From assembly GCA_963704475.1 (NCBI GenBank), contig OY969900.1:682001-746000 (forward strand): 64,000 nucleotides of DNA, given 5' to 3'. Shown here piece by piece: positions 16,515 through 25,059 of the stretch (positions within the stretch are counted from its first letter, which is position 1; every line of letters starts with the position of its first letter). The stretch comes from UBA9655 sp963704475. Its GTDB lineage: Bacteria > Pseudomonadota > Alphaproteobacteria > UBA9655. Position numbers and translations under genes: made by a program. Below the pieces are notes generated by a model that was not told where the DNA came from, ran no database searches, and saw only the letters and a list, made by a program, of their open reading frames with translations.

Positions 16515-18296
16515 ATGAACCCTTACCGCACCCATACCTGTGGCGAACTTCGCCTTGAAAATGCTAAAGAAACGATTCGTCTTTCCGGATGGGTTCACCG
16601 TAAGCGCGACCATGGGCAGCTGCTCTTTATTGATCTCCGCGATCATTATGGCATCACCCAATGTGTTATCAACACAACCAATCCTTGCTTCCGAGACGCT
16701 GAAGAGATTCGGCTGGAAAGTGTAATCACGATCACAGGGCAGGTTGTTAAGAGAACACCAGAGACAGTGAACTCCCTTATGGTTACCGGCGACATCGAGG
16801 TTGTTGTTGAGGATTTCAGCGTTCAATCAAAAGCCGACCTTTTACCGCTTCAGGTTAATAGCAATGCGGAATTCCCAGAAGAAACCCGCCTAAAATATCG
16901 CTTCTTGGATTTAAGACGTGAAAAAATGCACGCAAACATAGTTCTTCGCAGCAAAATTATTGCAGCGTTACGTAAAAAAATGATTGATCAGGGATTTTTA
17001 GAGTTTCAAACGCCGATCTTAACCGCAAGCTCTCCCGAAGGAGCCCGCGACTATTTAGTCCCGAGTCGCTTACACCCTGGCCACTTTTATGCGCTGCCTC
17101 AAGCCCCTCAACAGTTTAAACAACTTTTGATGGTAGCGGGATTTGATAAATACTTCCAGATTGCGCCCTGTTTCCGTGATGAAGACGCACGAGCGGATCG
17201 GTCTCCAGGAGAATTTTATCAGCTTGATTTTGAAATGTCCTTTGTAACCCAAGAAGATGTCTTTGCAGCGATTGAGCCCGTTCTTTATGATGTATTTGTT
17301 GAGTTTAGCGGTGGGAAAACGGTCACTCCCCTCCCCTTCCCTCGTATCCCTTATAAAGAAGCTATGCTTAACTATGGCATCGACAAACCTGACCTCCGCA
17401 ATCCTTTGATTATTAGTGATGTAACAGAGGTGTTTGACGGATCGGACTTTACTGTTTTCTCTAAAGCCATTGAGGAAGGAGCGATCGTAAGAGCCATTCC
17501 TGCCCCTCAAACAGCCACACATCCTCGCAGTTTTTTCGAAAAAATGAACGGGTGGGCTCGGGATCAAGGGGCGCCTGGCCTCGGCTATATTGTCTTTAGT
17601 GCGGAAGGCCCTAAGGGACCCCTTGTTAAATTCTTAGATGCGGACCGTCTTCAAAAACTTAAATCCCTTACGAGGATTCACGAAGGAGATACACTCTTTT
17701 TTGTCTGCGATAAGATCAGAGTGGCTCAAAAGCTTGCCGGTCTTGCACGCATTCGCCTCGGCGAAGAGTTGGATCTTCTTGAAAAGAATGTTTTCCGCTT
17801 TTGTTTCATCGTCGATTTTCCAATGTATGAGTGGGATGAAGAAAAAGAAAAAATTGACTTTTCTCACAATCCATTTTGCATGCCCCAAGGAGGACTTGAA
17901 GTCCTTGAAGATGAAGATCCTCTCTCTATTCTCGCCTACCAGTATGATATCGTTTGCAATGGCTCAGAATTATGCAGCGGGGGAATTCGTAATCACAACC
18001 CCGACATTATGATCAAAGCCTTTGAACTTGCAGGGTACACCCAAGAAGAAGTGGAAACAGAATTTGCCGGCATGCTCCGCGCTTTCCGGTATGGGGCCCC
18101 CCCTCATGGTGGCGCTGCCCCTGGTATTGACCGCATTGTTATGTTACTTGCAGATGAACCCAATCTCCGAGAAGTTGTGGCCTTCCCCATGACCCAAAAG
18201 GCTGAGGATTTACTTGTTGGTGCGCCTGCTCCTGTTCGGGAAGCCCAACTCAAGGACCTTCATATTCGTGTGGTGATGCCCCCAACGAAGGGGTAG
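16515..18296 (+). CDS. aspS: Aspartyl-tRNA synthetase
   Basis: Class II aminoacyl-tRNA synthetase charging tRNA-Asp (and possibly tRNA-Asn, given GatCAB nearby). The N-terminal anticodon-binding OB fold includes LSGWVHRKRDHGQLLFIDLRD. Class II motif 2 is seen as CFRDEDARADRSPGEFYQLDFEMSF, and motif 3 as GAPPHGGAAPGIDRIVMLL (both shown in part). The bacterial GAD insertion domain is present, consistent with 593 residues. I cannot tell from the sequence alone whether it is discriminating. It ends three bases before the convergent Sco gene. Confidence 0.97.
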   Translation: MNPYRTHTCGELRLENAKETIRLSGWVHRKRDHGQLLFIDLRDHYGITQCVINTTNPCFRDAEEIRLESVITITGQVVKRTPETVNSLMVTGDIEVVVEDFSVQSKADLLPLQVNSNAEFPEETRLKYRFLDLRREKMHANIVLRSKIIAALRKKMIDQGFLEFQTPILTASSPEGARDYLVPSRLHPGHFYALPQAPQQFKQLLMVAGFDKYFQIAPCFRDEDARADRSPGEFYQLDFEMSFVTQEDVFAAIEPVLYDVFVEFSGGKTVTPLPFPRIPYKEAMLNYGIDKPDLRNPLIISDVTEVFDGSDFTVFSKAIEEGAIVRAIPAPQTATHPRSFFEKMNGWARDQGAPGLGYIVFSAEGPKGPLVKFLDADRLQKLKSLTRIHEGDTLFFVCDKIRVAQKLAGLARIRLGEELDLLEKNVFRFCFIVDFPMYEWDEEKEKIDFSHNPFCMPQGGLEVLEDEDPLSILAYQYDIVCNGSELCSGGIRNHNPDIMIKAFELAGYTQEEVETEFAGMLRAFRYGAPPHGGAAPGIDRIVMLLADEPNLREVVAFPMTQKAEDLLVGAPAPVREAQLKDLHIRVVMPPTKG

Positions 18297-18299
18297 GAA

Positions 18300-18935
18300 C
18301 TACACGCCCTTCTCAATATATTCCCTCACCCGTGCCACAATCTCTTCTGGGGGCGTGAGATGATTAAAATGGGCTAAATAATGGCCTTTTTTATCCATCA
18401 GATAAATAAGAGAGGAATGGTCAAGAAGATATGCTTCATCTGGCGTGTTGGAAGCCCGTGCCGCATAAACGCGATATGCTTTAAGGACCTTATTGATATG
18501 CTGTCGATCGCCCGTCAACATGATAAAGTCTTTATGGAAATTTGGTGCATAAGCTCGCAATTGTACCGCCGTATCGCGCTCTGGATCAAGGGTAATAAAA
18601 ATGGGTTGAACAACTTTGCGACCTCCCAGAGTTTCAACCGCTTGGGATAAATGAGAAAGGGCAGCAGGACAGATATCAGGACAATAGGTATACCCAAAGT
18701 AAACAAGCATAGGCTTGCCCTTAAAATCTGTATCTTTCCATGTTTTGCCATCCTTATCGATCAGCTCAAAAAATCCTCCTATAGACGGAAGGCCTGAGGG
18801 AAGCTCTGAGCTTTCGTGAGTCATTGCGACTGCTTCAGAGGCTTTTGTGGTTTTTAAGACCCCAAAGACCGCAAATAAAGCGACAACAAAGGCAATAACA
18901 CTTAACGTTAAAAGATTGCGTTTTTTTTGGGTCAT
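18300..18935 (-). CDS. SCO1/SenC-type copper chaperone
   Basis: Membrane-anchored thioredoxin-fold protein that delivers copper to the CuA site of cytochrome oxidase. A single N-terminal helix (about residues 9-27) is followed by the redox/copper motif YTYCPDICP (C85 and C89) and the third ligand H173 in LLDHSSLIYLMD. 211 residues, complete. Presence of this protein fits an aerobic chain with complex I and a haem-copper oxidase. Transcribed convergently with aspS. Confidence 0.93.
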   Translation of the reverse strand: MTQKKRNLLTLSVIAFVVALFAVFGVLKTTKASEAVAMTHESSELPSGLPSIGGFFELIDKDGKTWKDTDFKGKPMLVYFGYTYCPDICPAALSHLSQAVETLGGRKVVQPIFITLDPERDTAVQLRAYAPNFHKDFIMLTGDRQHINKVLKAYRVYAARASNTPDEAYLLDHSSLIYLMDKKGHYLAHFNHLTPPEEIVARVREYIEKGV

Positions 18936-19012
18936 CTTATTCTCCTTGTGCTTACTGCTAGCATCTTTAGTGTACTCTTACGTGTGAGGTATGATGAGAC
19001 TATAGCCTTAGA

Positions 19013-19034
19013 AAACTTTCGAAGAAAGTTTTTT
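19013..19034 (+). terminator. Terminator-like hairpin
   Basis: AAACTTTC and GAAAGTTT around a GAA loop run into a row of T. No plus-strand gene ends just upstream, so it may be a chance palindrome or a regulatory stem ahead of the gene at 19121. Confidence 0.3.
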
Positions 19035-19120
19035 GATGAACTTCCCTTAATAAAATATTAACCTCATGATGATATATTTTTTAAAAGAAAAATGATGCAA
19101 GTCAATAAAGGAATATAAAA

Positions 19121-19396
19121 ATGTATAATATAAAATTTCTCAAAACATCATTTGCAATAGGGCTCATGGCTATTTCGCTTACACCCATTGTGAGTAATGC
19201 TGCATTTGGCCAAACGTTGTGTACTTGTACACTCACTGGTCAGGAGGAAGAATCGAAACCATGGAGCTTCGTGTGCTGCGGTTATTTGGGTTCTCATAAA
19301 AACTGTCACCGTTACTGTGAAGAACAGAAGTATGTTGATGGATACTCCACAGTGTCGGGGGCTTCCTCAGGGTGCCACTCTCGTTACAGTTGCTAG
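19121..19396 (+). CDS. Small secreted Cys-rich peptide
   Basis: 91 residues. The leader MYNIKFLKTSFAIGLMAISL ends near VSNA (27). The mature 64 residues carry eight Cys (34, 36, 52, 53, 62, 66, 85, 91), including a CC pair. The leader resembles those of the peptides at 37660 and 38182 (KF-L-x-SF-x-IG pattern). AAAGGAA precedes the ATG. No family is recognised. The even Cys number and Sec-type signal suggest a disulfide-stabilised exported peptide. Confidence 0.78.
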   Translation: MYNIKFLKTSFAIGLMAISLTPIVSNAAFGQTLCTCTLTGQEEESKPWSFVCCGYLGSHKNCHRYCEEQKYVDGYSTVSGASSGCHSRYSC

Positions 19397-19480
19397 TATA
19401 ACTCTATAGAGAACACAGATAGCACACTCTGTTGTTTTACAGATGTTCCTACAAAGAGTAAAAAAATGAGAGAAGATTGC

Positions 19481-21019
19481 TTAACGGTGACGCTCTAACG
19501 TTTCTTTTAACAGCTTATTCACAAGCTCTGGATTCCCTTTACCCCCCATCGTCTTCATCACTTGCCCTACAAAAAAGCCAAAGAGTTTTTCTTTGCCCCC
19601 CTTGTACTCTGCAACCATGGAAGGATTTTCCTCGAGCACACCTTCAATAATCCTCAGAATAGCCCCATCATCTGACACCTGTTGCATCCCATGCTCTTTG
19701 ACCAAGCTTGGCGCATCTTGGCCCGTCTCCCACATCAATACAAAGACCTCTTTTGCAATTTTCCCAGAAATTACACCACTATGAATTTGGGTGATCAACC
19801 CTGCCAAATGGGCTGGGGAAACGGGGCAGTCCTCGATCGTTTTGTCTTCCCGATTTAAAGCCCCAAAGACATCGCCAATCAACCAATTAGCTAAAAGTTT
19901 AATGGTTGTATTTGTTTGAGGATTAAGATGCGCCAGTGCTTCCTCAAAATAGGAAGCGATTTCCATCTCTGAGACAAGAACAGACGCATCATAGCTGGGA
20001 AGCTCATAATCCTTCATAAGGCGGGTCCGCTTTGCATCAGGAAGTTCTGGCAAAGAGGTGCGAATGTTCTCAACCCATGCCGTCTCTAACACAAGGGGGG
20101 GAAGGTCAGGATCCGGAAAGTAGCGATAATCATGGGCATGTTCTTTCGTCCGCATAGAGCGGGTAACCCCACGGGACGAGTCAAAAAGACGCGTTTCCTG
20201 CAGAATCTCTCCCCCACTTTCAAGCACGTCAACCTGCCGCTCCAGCTCATATTGAATAGCACTTGCCAAAAACTTAATAGAGTTGACATTTTTAACCTCA
20301 GCACGAGTACCCAAAGGCGCCCCTGGCTTTCGTACTGAAACATTCACATCAACCCGCATACTGCCCTGGTCCATGTTGCCATCACACGTTCCTAAACATC
20401 TTACAATAGCGCGAAGTTTTCGCACGTAAGCGGCCGCTTCTTCAGCACTCCGCATATCAGGCTCAGACACAATTTCCATCAACGCAACGCCAGAACGGTT
20501 GAGGTCTATATAAGATTTTTCCGGGTGCTGATCATGAATGCTTTTACCCGCATCTTGTTCAAGATGGAGGCGGGTAATGCCAATACGACGTGTTGTGCCA
20601 TCCTCAAGCTCAATATCCAAATACCCCTTGCCCACAATGGGGCGGGTATATTGAGAAATCTGATATCCTGCAGGAAGGTCTGCATAAAAATAATTTTTCC
20701 GATCAAAGACAGACACAAGGTTAATTTCAGCATTTAAGCCAAAGCCTGTCTTGACTGCTTGCTCAACGCATCGTTCATTAATAACGGGAAGCATCCCTGG
20801 CATGGCAGCGTCAATAAATGACACTTGGGTATTCGGCTCTGCTCCAAAAGCAGTCGCCGCTCCTGAAAAGAGCTTAGCTTTGGAGGTGATCTGGGCATGA
20901 ACTTCAAGCCCCACGACCAATTCCCATGGCCCTAAAGCGCCTTCATAGAAATATTGGTTAGTGGCCACGGTATTTATATTTGAACTTATGGTTGAATTTT
21001 TTATAGATTTCATCATCAT
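19481..21019 (-). CDS. gatB: Asp/Glu-tRNA(Asn/Gln) amidotransferase subunit B
   Basis: Transamidase subunit that binds misacylated Glu-tRNA-Gln or Asp-tRNA-Asn. The core starts at WELVVGLEVHAQ and has the DRKNYFYADLPAGYQISQ signature and the HDYRYFPDPDLPPL region; the C-terminal YqeY-like tail is complete. 512 residues. The annotated ATG gives about 32 residues before WELVVGLE and overlaps the upstream toxin gene by 62 bases; a GTG about 17 codons in is an alternative start. The gatC-gatA-gatB order is interrupted by a toxin/antitoxin pair. Confidence 0.95.
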   Translation of the reverse strand: MMMKSIKNSTISSNINTVATNQYFYEGALGPWELVVGLEVHAQITSKAKLFSGAATAFGAEPNTQVSFIDAAMPGMLPVINERCVEQAVKTGFGLNAEINLVSVFDRKNYFYADLPAGYQISQYTRPIVGKGYLDIELEDGTTRRIGITRLHLEQDAGKSIHDQHPEKSYIDLNRSGVALMEIVSEPDMRSAEEAAAYVRKLRAIVRCLGTCDGNMDQGSMRVDVNVSVRKPGAPLGTRAEVKNVNSIKFLASAIQYELERQVDVLESGGEILQETRLFDSSRGVTRSMRTKEHAHDYRYFPDPDLPPLVLETAWVENIRTSLPELPDAKRTRLMKDYELPSYDASVLVSEMEIASYFEEALAHLNPQTNTTIKLLANWLIGDVFGALNREDKTIEDCPVSPAHLAGLITQIHSGVISGKIAKEVFVLMWETGQDAPSLVKEHGMQQVSDDGAILRIIEGVLEENPSMVAEYKGGKEKLFGFFVGQVMKTMGGKGNPELVNKLLKETLERHR

Positions 21020-21251
21020 TCCTTTTGCCTATAAGCAGAATTTCTATGGTGTCACGATTGACCTCATAAATAATTCTGTACTCACCGCAATCGGCACGAA
21101 AACAGGCGGAGCAACCCACAAGAGCTTTTGCATCATGGGGAGATAAGTTGAGCGCAAGAGCGGTAACTTTACGTCCTATTTGCCGATAGTGCTTCGCATC
21201 TAGGTGGTCCCAAAACTTTAAGGCGTCGGGATCTAGATTAATCTTCTTCAT
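20958..21251 (-). CDS. RelE/ParE-family toxin
   Basis: 97 residues. The pattern YRIIYEVNRDTIEILLIGKRNDDEIYKKF near the C-terminus (two parts) is typical of the RelE/ParE fold, and the N-terminal helices LDAKHYRQIGRKVTALA fit. Members either cleave mRNA on the ribosome or poison gyrase; the sequence does not decide which. Its start overlaps the antitoxin's 3' end by 14 bases, and its last 20 codons overlap the gatB start. It is probably co-transcribed with gatA and gatB. Confidence 0.85.
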   Translation of the reverse strand: MKKINLDPDALKFWDHLDAKHYRQIGRKVTALALNLSPHDAKALVGCSACFRADCGEYRIIYEVNRDTIEILLIGKRNDDEIYKKFNHKFKYKYRGH

Positions 21252-21519
21252 CTGGATTATTCTTGTCCCATTCTATGAACCGTTCGATAATCTTTTGACT
21301 CTCTTCAACGCCGATGAAATTATTTCTTTCCTTGATGCGAAGAGCTTTTTCTCCCCAATACATATCTTCATAGACCTGCAGCAAATTATCATAGTCTTCC
21401 TTTGAAAGCATAACAATGGCTTCATGACCTGTTTTACTCACCGTTATGGGCTCACGCTGAGCCGCGGCCATATACTTTCCAAAATGGGTTTTTGCTTCTG
21501 TTGCGGTAACAACTTTCAT
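21238..21519 (-). CDS. Phd/YefM-family antitoxin
   Basis: 93 residues. The N-terminal Phd/YefM DNA-binding fold is clear: VTATEAKTHFGKYMAAAQREPITVSKTG followed by AIVMLSKEDYDNLL. The C-terminus is acidic and likely disordered, as expected of the toxin-neutralising part. Antitoxin precedes toxin with overlapping ends, the standard order. It lies 51 bases after the gatA stop; GGAAG upstream of the ATG serves as ribosome-binding site. Confidence 0.88.
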   Translation of the reverse strand: MKVVTATEAKTHFGKYMAAAQREPITVSKTGHEAIVMLSKEDYDNLLQVYEDMYWGEKALRIKERNNFIGVEESQKIIERFIEWDKNNPDEED

Positions 21520-21570
21520 TGTCTTCTTCCTCTTAAAGATTGATCAATATGATCATATTAATCTATTTAA

Positions 21571-23049
21571 TCATTTCGCACAATCTAAAAATCCTTTAAA
21601 CTCAGCTGCCTCTTCCAGAACACGTCCTGCTCTGAAAAGGACATTTTCATCAAAGGCGGGGCCAATGAGCTGCAATCCCAAAGGCAAACCATCTTTGGAC
21701 AAACCCGCAGGAATAGACATACCAGGAAGCCCTGCAAGGTTAACCGGTACGGTGAGGACATCATTGAGATACATCACCACCGGATCCGTTGGTGTTTCAT
21801 CAAAAGCAAACGCTGCTGCCGGCGTTGTGGGCGTTAGGATGACATCTACTTTTTGAAAGGCGCGCTGAAAATCTTGGGCGATAAGGGCCCGTATCTTTTG
21901 AGCCTTCACATAATAAGCGTCATAATATCCCGCTGACAGGACGTACGTTCCAATGAGAATACGGCGCCTGACTTCCTGCCCAAACCCTTCACTTCGTGTG
22001 TTCTCATAAAGCTCATCTAATGTTTTACCAGGAACACGTAAGCCATACCGAACCCCATCATACCGAGCGAGATTTGAAGAAGCCTCAGCCGGTGCTAAGA
22101 CATAATAGGTAGGAAGGCTATATTTTGTATGGGGTAAGCTGATATCAACAATGTCAGCCCCTGCCTCTTTAAGCCACTGGGCTCCTCTTTCCCAAAGAGA
22201 AACGGTCTCTTCCGCCATACCTTCAATGCGATATTCTTTAGGGATTCCAACTCGAAGGCCTTTAATGCTTTGAGTTAGAGCTTTCTCAAAGGACGGAACT
22301 TTTTGAAGAGATGAAGTAGAATCTTTTGGATCATGACCAGCCATAACTTCTAGCATTAAGGCTGCATCCCGGACATCACGGGTCAGAGGCCCCGCTTGAT
22401 CAAGAGAGGACGCAAAGGCTACGACTCCCCATCTAGAACACCGCCCATAGGTGGGCTTCAGGCCAACAATTCCTGTAAAAGCTGCTGGCTGGCGAATAGA
22501 TCCACCCGTATCCGTCCCAAGAGCTGCAAGAGCAAGCCCTCCTGCAACTGCAGCAGCCGACCCACCGGAAGACCCGCCAGGCGTTAGATCTTTCCCATCC
22601 GCACGTCTCCACGGGCTAATGACGTTTCCATAGTAACTTGTGATATTCGCTGACCCCATCGCAAATTCATCCATATTGGTCTTGCCAAGAAAGACAGCGC
22701 CTGCGTCCTTTAGGTTTTGCGTCACGGTCGACTCATAGGCAGGCTTAAATCCTTCTAAAATATGAGACGCTGCCGTGGTTTGAACACCTTCTGTGCAAAA
22801 AAGGTCTTTGATCGCAAGAGGGATCCCCTCAAGCGCTCCCCCCTCCCCTTTTGCGAGGCGCTTGTCGCTCGCCTGTGCGTTCGCAAGGGCAAGCTCAGGA
22901 AGCTCTAAAATATAGGCTTTCATTTCCTGGTGCTGGCCCATGGCTTTCAAATAAGCTTCCGTTAGCTCAACACTTGAGAATTTCTTTTTCCGCAGGCCCT
23001 CTTTTGCTTCAGCAAGGGTTAAGCGGATGAGGTCATGTTTAAGAGACAT
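21571..23049 (-). CDS. gatA: Asp/Glu-tRNA(Asn/Gln) amidotransferase subunit A
   Basis: Amidase-signature subunit that releases ammonia from glutamine for transamidation. The catalytic Lys-cisSer-Ser triad is visible as K81 (AIKDLF), S160 (GGSSGGSAAA) and S184 (TGGSIRQPA). The start at ATG 23049 gives MSLKHDLIRLTLAEAKEGL, the usual N-terminus, and lies two bases after the gatC stop; the open frame extends 13 codons further but those overlap gatC. 492 residues. Confidence 0.96.
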   Translation of the reverse strand: MSLKHDLIRLTLAEAKEGLRKKKFSSVELTEAYLKAMGQHQEMKAYILELPELALANAQASDKRLAKGEGGALEGIPLAIKDLFCTEGVQTTAASHILEGFKPAYESTVTQNLKDAGAVFLGKTNMDEFAMGSANITSYYGNVISPWRRADGKDLTPGGSSGGSAAAVAGGLALAALGTDTGGSIRQPAAFTGIVGLKPTYGRCSRWGVVAFASSLDQAGPLTRDVRDAALMLEVMAGHDPKDSTSSLQKVPSFEKALTQSIKGLRVGIPKEYRIEGMAEETVSLWERGAQWLKEAGADIVDISLPHTKYSLPTYYVLAPAEASSNLARYDGVRYGLRVPGKTLDELYENTRSEGFGQEVRRRILIGTYVLSAGYYDAYYVKAQKIRALIAQDFQRAFQKVDVILTPTTPAAAFAFDETPTDPVVMYLNDVLTVPVNLAGLPGMSIPAGLSKDGLPLGLQLIGPAFDENVLFRAGRVLEEAAEFKGFLDCAK

Positions 23050-23051
23050 CT

Positions 23052-23339
23052 TTATTCCACCACTTTTGGGACGACAAACATATTGCACGCAACTTCAGGG
23101 GCGTTGGCCAGAATTTTTTCAATACAGTTCCCATCATCAACGACATCCTGACGCATCGGCATAGAAGGTGTGTTCACGCCTGCCATCGCATCTATGTGAG
23201 ATGTATCCACCTCATCAAGCTGATTAATAAAACTGAGGATACGATTCAAGTCTTGTTCCATAGACTCGCTCTGTTCAGGAGACAATTTTAAACGCGCAAG
23301 CGTTGCTATACGTTTAACAGTTTCTTGATTTAATGACAT
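23052..23339 (-). CDS. gatC: Asp/Glu-tRNA(Asn/Gln) amidotransferase subunit C
   Basis: 95-residue belt subunit that wraps around GatA and GatB. MSLNQETVKRIATLARLKLSPEQ and the LDEVDTSHIDAM segment match the family. First gene of the gatC-A-[TA]-B cluster. Confidence 0.94.
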   Translation of the reverse strand: MSLNQETVKRIATLARLKLSPEQSESMEQDLNRILSFINQLDEVDTSHIDAMAGVNTPSMPMRQDVVDDGNCIEKILANAPEVACNMFVVPKVVE

Positions 23340-23605
23340 GCGCCTCTCTCCATGGAAATCCTAGAAATACTATCTTAAATTTTAAGAGCTGTCATCTTGC
23401 AATTGTCATCCTGACTCTTAGCCCCGGACTCGGAATCTCACGACAAAGGGATGAACTCCGGAAAACTTAGTTTTTATCGTTGAAATATATTTCATATTAC
23501 ATTTATTATATTACATCAAATTTTATATAAATGCAAACAAAATATTAAAATGGGCAATTAGAATTGAATGAATAATTTGACCCCTTTCACAGTTCTGCTA
23601 TACTG
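23340..23605. other. Intergenic, no gene seen
   Basis: Region upstream of gatC. It contains a degenerate GTCATCC-type repeat (GTCATCTTGCAATTGTCATCC near 23391) and a very AT-rich stretch (about 23465-23560) that probably holds the gatC promoter. I see no supported coding sequence. Confidence 0.5.
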
Positions 23606-23641
23606 CTCAATCACGACCGCCTCAAGGCGGTAGTGATTGAG
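23606..23641. repeat. Perfect-arm hairpin near IS1595
   Basis: CTCAATCAC pairs with GTGATTGAG; after one mismatch ACCGCC pairs with GGCGGT around a TCAA loop. There is no T-tract, so it is not a typical intrinsic terminator. The following 150 bases, up to the IS, have a higher GC content than the surroundings but no credible gene. Confidence 0.6.
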
Positions 23642-23800
23642 ATGCCCTTCGACGCGTTCTCAAATCTTCCCCCCTTAATATGCACAACTGCGCGGCGTTC
23701 CATCATCCTCCTGAGGTGCTCTCTCATCCTTGGGTGATCTCTGAGCTGTGAAAGAAAGGTTATAGAAACATTTTTGTTGGTGCTCGAGGGAATTGCAAAA

Positions 23801-24857
23801 CCTGGGTATGCGGTTGACTCCACAAGCGAGACACCCTATGCAGCTGTATCCACTAAGCCTCAACTGCCGTTAGTAGTTTAGCTGGAATTGGGTCTATTTC
23901 AAGCGCTTGTTGGATTAACCTATAAAACAGTTTTCCTCTCGAGTTAGATGTCCTTCGATTAAACCTAAAGGTAAATTCATCCAAGTAATATGGCAAATTT
24001 TTGTGATTAATTGCACCGTGAAGCGTGCCCATTAGCCATCGTTTAAGTAATGCAGCAACAAGATGGGCTTGCTCGATTAGATCCTCATTCTTCACGTTGC
24101 GATTAACTATCTGCAAATGCGTGTATCCAAGCTTACTTAATCCGCTATATCCAGCCCAGCCATCGGTTCGTATTGTGCTACCCATCTCAACCATCTGCTG
24201 AACGGTATTGTCTAACACCGCACCGGAGGCATTACTGATGGGAGCCATTCTAATGCGTCCAATGCCCCATTGGGTCTCTTCCGCTGCTATTAAAACCAAT
24301 GTTTTTCCCGTCGCTCCACGCCCTTTTTTGCCTGGTTGCTCGCTGCCAATCATCGTTTCATTTATTTCAATGGTGCCGCTCAATTTATCGCGCCCAGGCC
24401 TCACCATAGCTCGACGTAGTTTATGTAACCATTCCCATGCCGTATGGTAGCTGCCCAATCCAAGTGATTGTTGCAGACCACTGGCGCTCACGCCATTCTT
24501 TTGGCTCACAACATACCAAATGGCCTGGAACCACAATCGAAGAGGCTTATGTGTGTCTTGGAAAAGTGTATCGACAATCACTGATCCTTCGTATTTACAG
24601 GACTGACAACGATAGAGTCCTCGGCCTAATTTTAAGGCGCCTCTCGCGGAGCAACGCAAGCACTGATATCCATGGGGCCAGCGAATCATTGCCAAATAAT
24701 CCAAACAGGCTTCCTCATCTGGAAACATGTTCATGAGTTCAACCGCATCTTCAGGGTAAGTTTTCATATCATGAAAAAACTACAAATAATGCCAAGTGGA
24801 GTCAACTGCAAAATTTTGTCAGTTTAGGCTGTTTGTGGAGTCAACCGCATACCCAGG
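23801..24857. mobile_element. IS1595-family insertion sequence, intact ends and 8-bp target duplication
   Basis: The ends are perfect 25-base inverted repeats, starting CCTGGGTATGCGGTTGACTC at 23801-23825 with the complement at 24833-24857. The flanks are the identical octamer TTGCAAAA at 23793-23800 and 24858-24865, an 8-bp target duplication as expected for this family. Total length is 1057 bp. A second partial copy of the right end (TGGAGTCAACTGCA at about 24797) lies just inside. Perfect ends and target duplication imply a recent insertion. Confidence 0.93.
23853..24767 (-). CDS. IS1595-family transposase
   Basis: 304 residues. An N-terminal zinc-ribbon (CLRCSARG and CQSCKYEG) is followed by the DDE-type domain of the ISXO2-like group, with IEINETMIGSEQPGKKGRG, IRTDGWAGYSGL, and HGAINHKNLPYYLDEFTFRFNRR near the end (in part). 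The frame is uninterrupted. It lies within the 25-bp inverted repeats of its element. Confidence 0.95.
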   Translation of the reverse strand: MKTYPEDAVELMNMFPDEEACLDYLAMIRWPHGYQCLRCSARGALKLGRGLYRCQSCKYEGSVIVDTLFQDTHKPLRLWFQAIWYVVSQKNGVSASGLQQSLGLGSYHTAWEWLHKLRRAMVRPGRDKLSGTIEINETMIGSEQPGKKGRGATGKTLVLIAAEETQWGIGRIRMAPISNASGAVLDNTVQQMVEMGSTIRTDGWAGYSGLSKLGYTHLQIVNRNVKNEDLIEQAHLVAALLKRWLMGTLHGAINHKNLPYYLDEFTFRFNRRTSNSRGKLFYRLIQQALEIDPIPAKLLTAVEA

Positions 24858-24879
24858 TTGCAAAATTCAACCAACCCTT

Positions 24880-24948
24880 GTCATCCTCGGGCTAGAAAAG
24901 GTTTGTTTTTCGAAGGAAAACATTACCTTTTCTTTGAACCGAGGATAC
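24880..24948. repeat. GTCATCC-type palindromic repeat
   Basis: Starts GTCATCCTCGGGC; the inner arms AGAAAAGG and CCTTTTCT flank a second stem TTTTTC/GAAAA; ends CCGAGGAT. It lies between the IS1595 element and the SDR gene. The rest of 24768-25059 holds no gene. Confidence 0.7.
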
Positions 24949-25059
24949 CACATTACCTTTTGAGGGTAACGGAGAGGGAGGTGTGGCCACCCTCTAGTGA
25001 ACGGTAGGATGTATACGCTTATTGGCGTCCTTTTGGGTCTCACATGAAGGGACCAGTAC

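Noticed and set aside
23611..23863. Minus-strand open frames of about 60-70 codons between gatC and the IS
   Set aside because: They run across the IS inverted repeat and target duplication, so cannot be an original gene. No start signal or family match.
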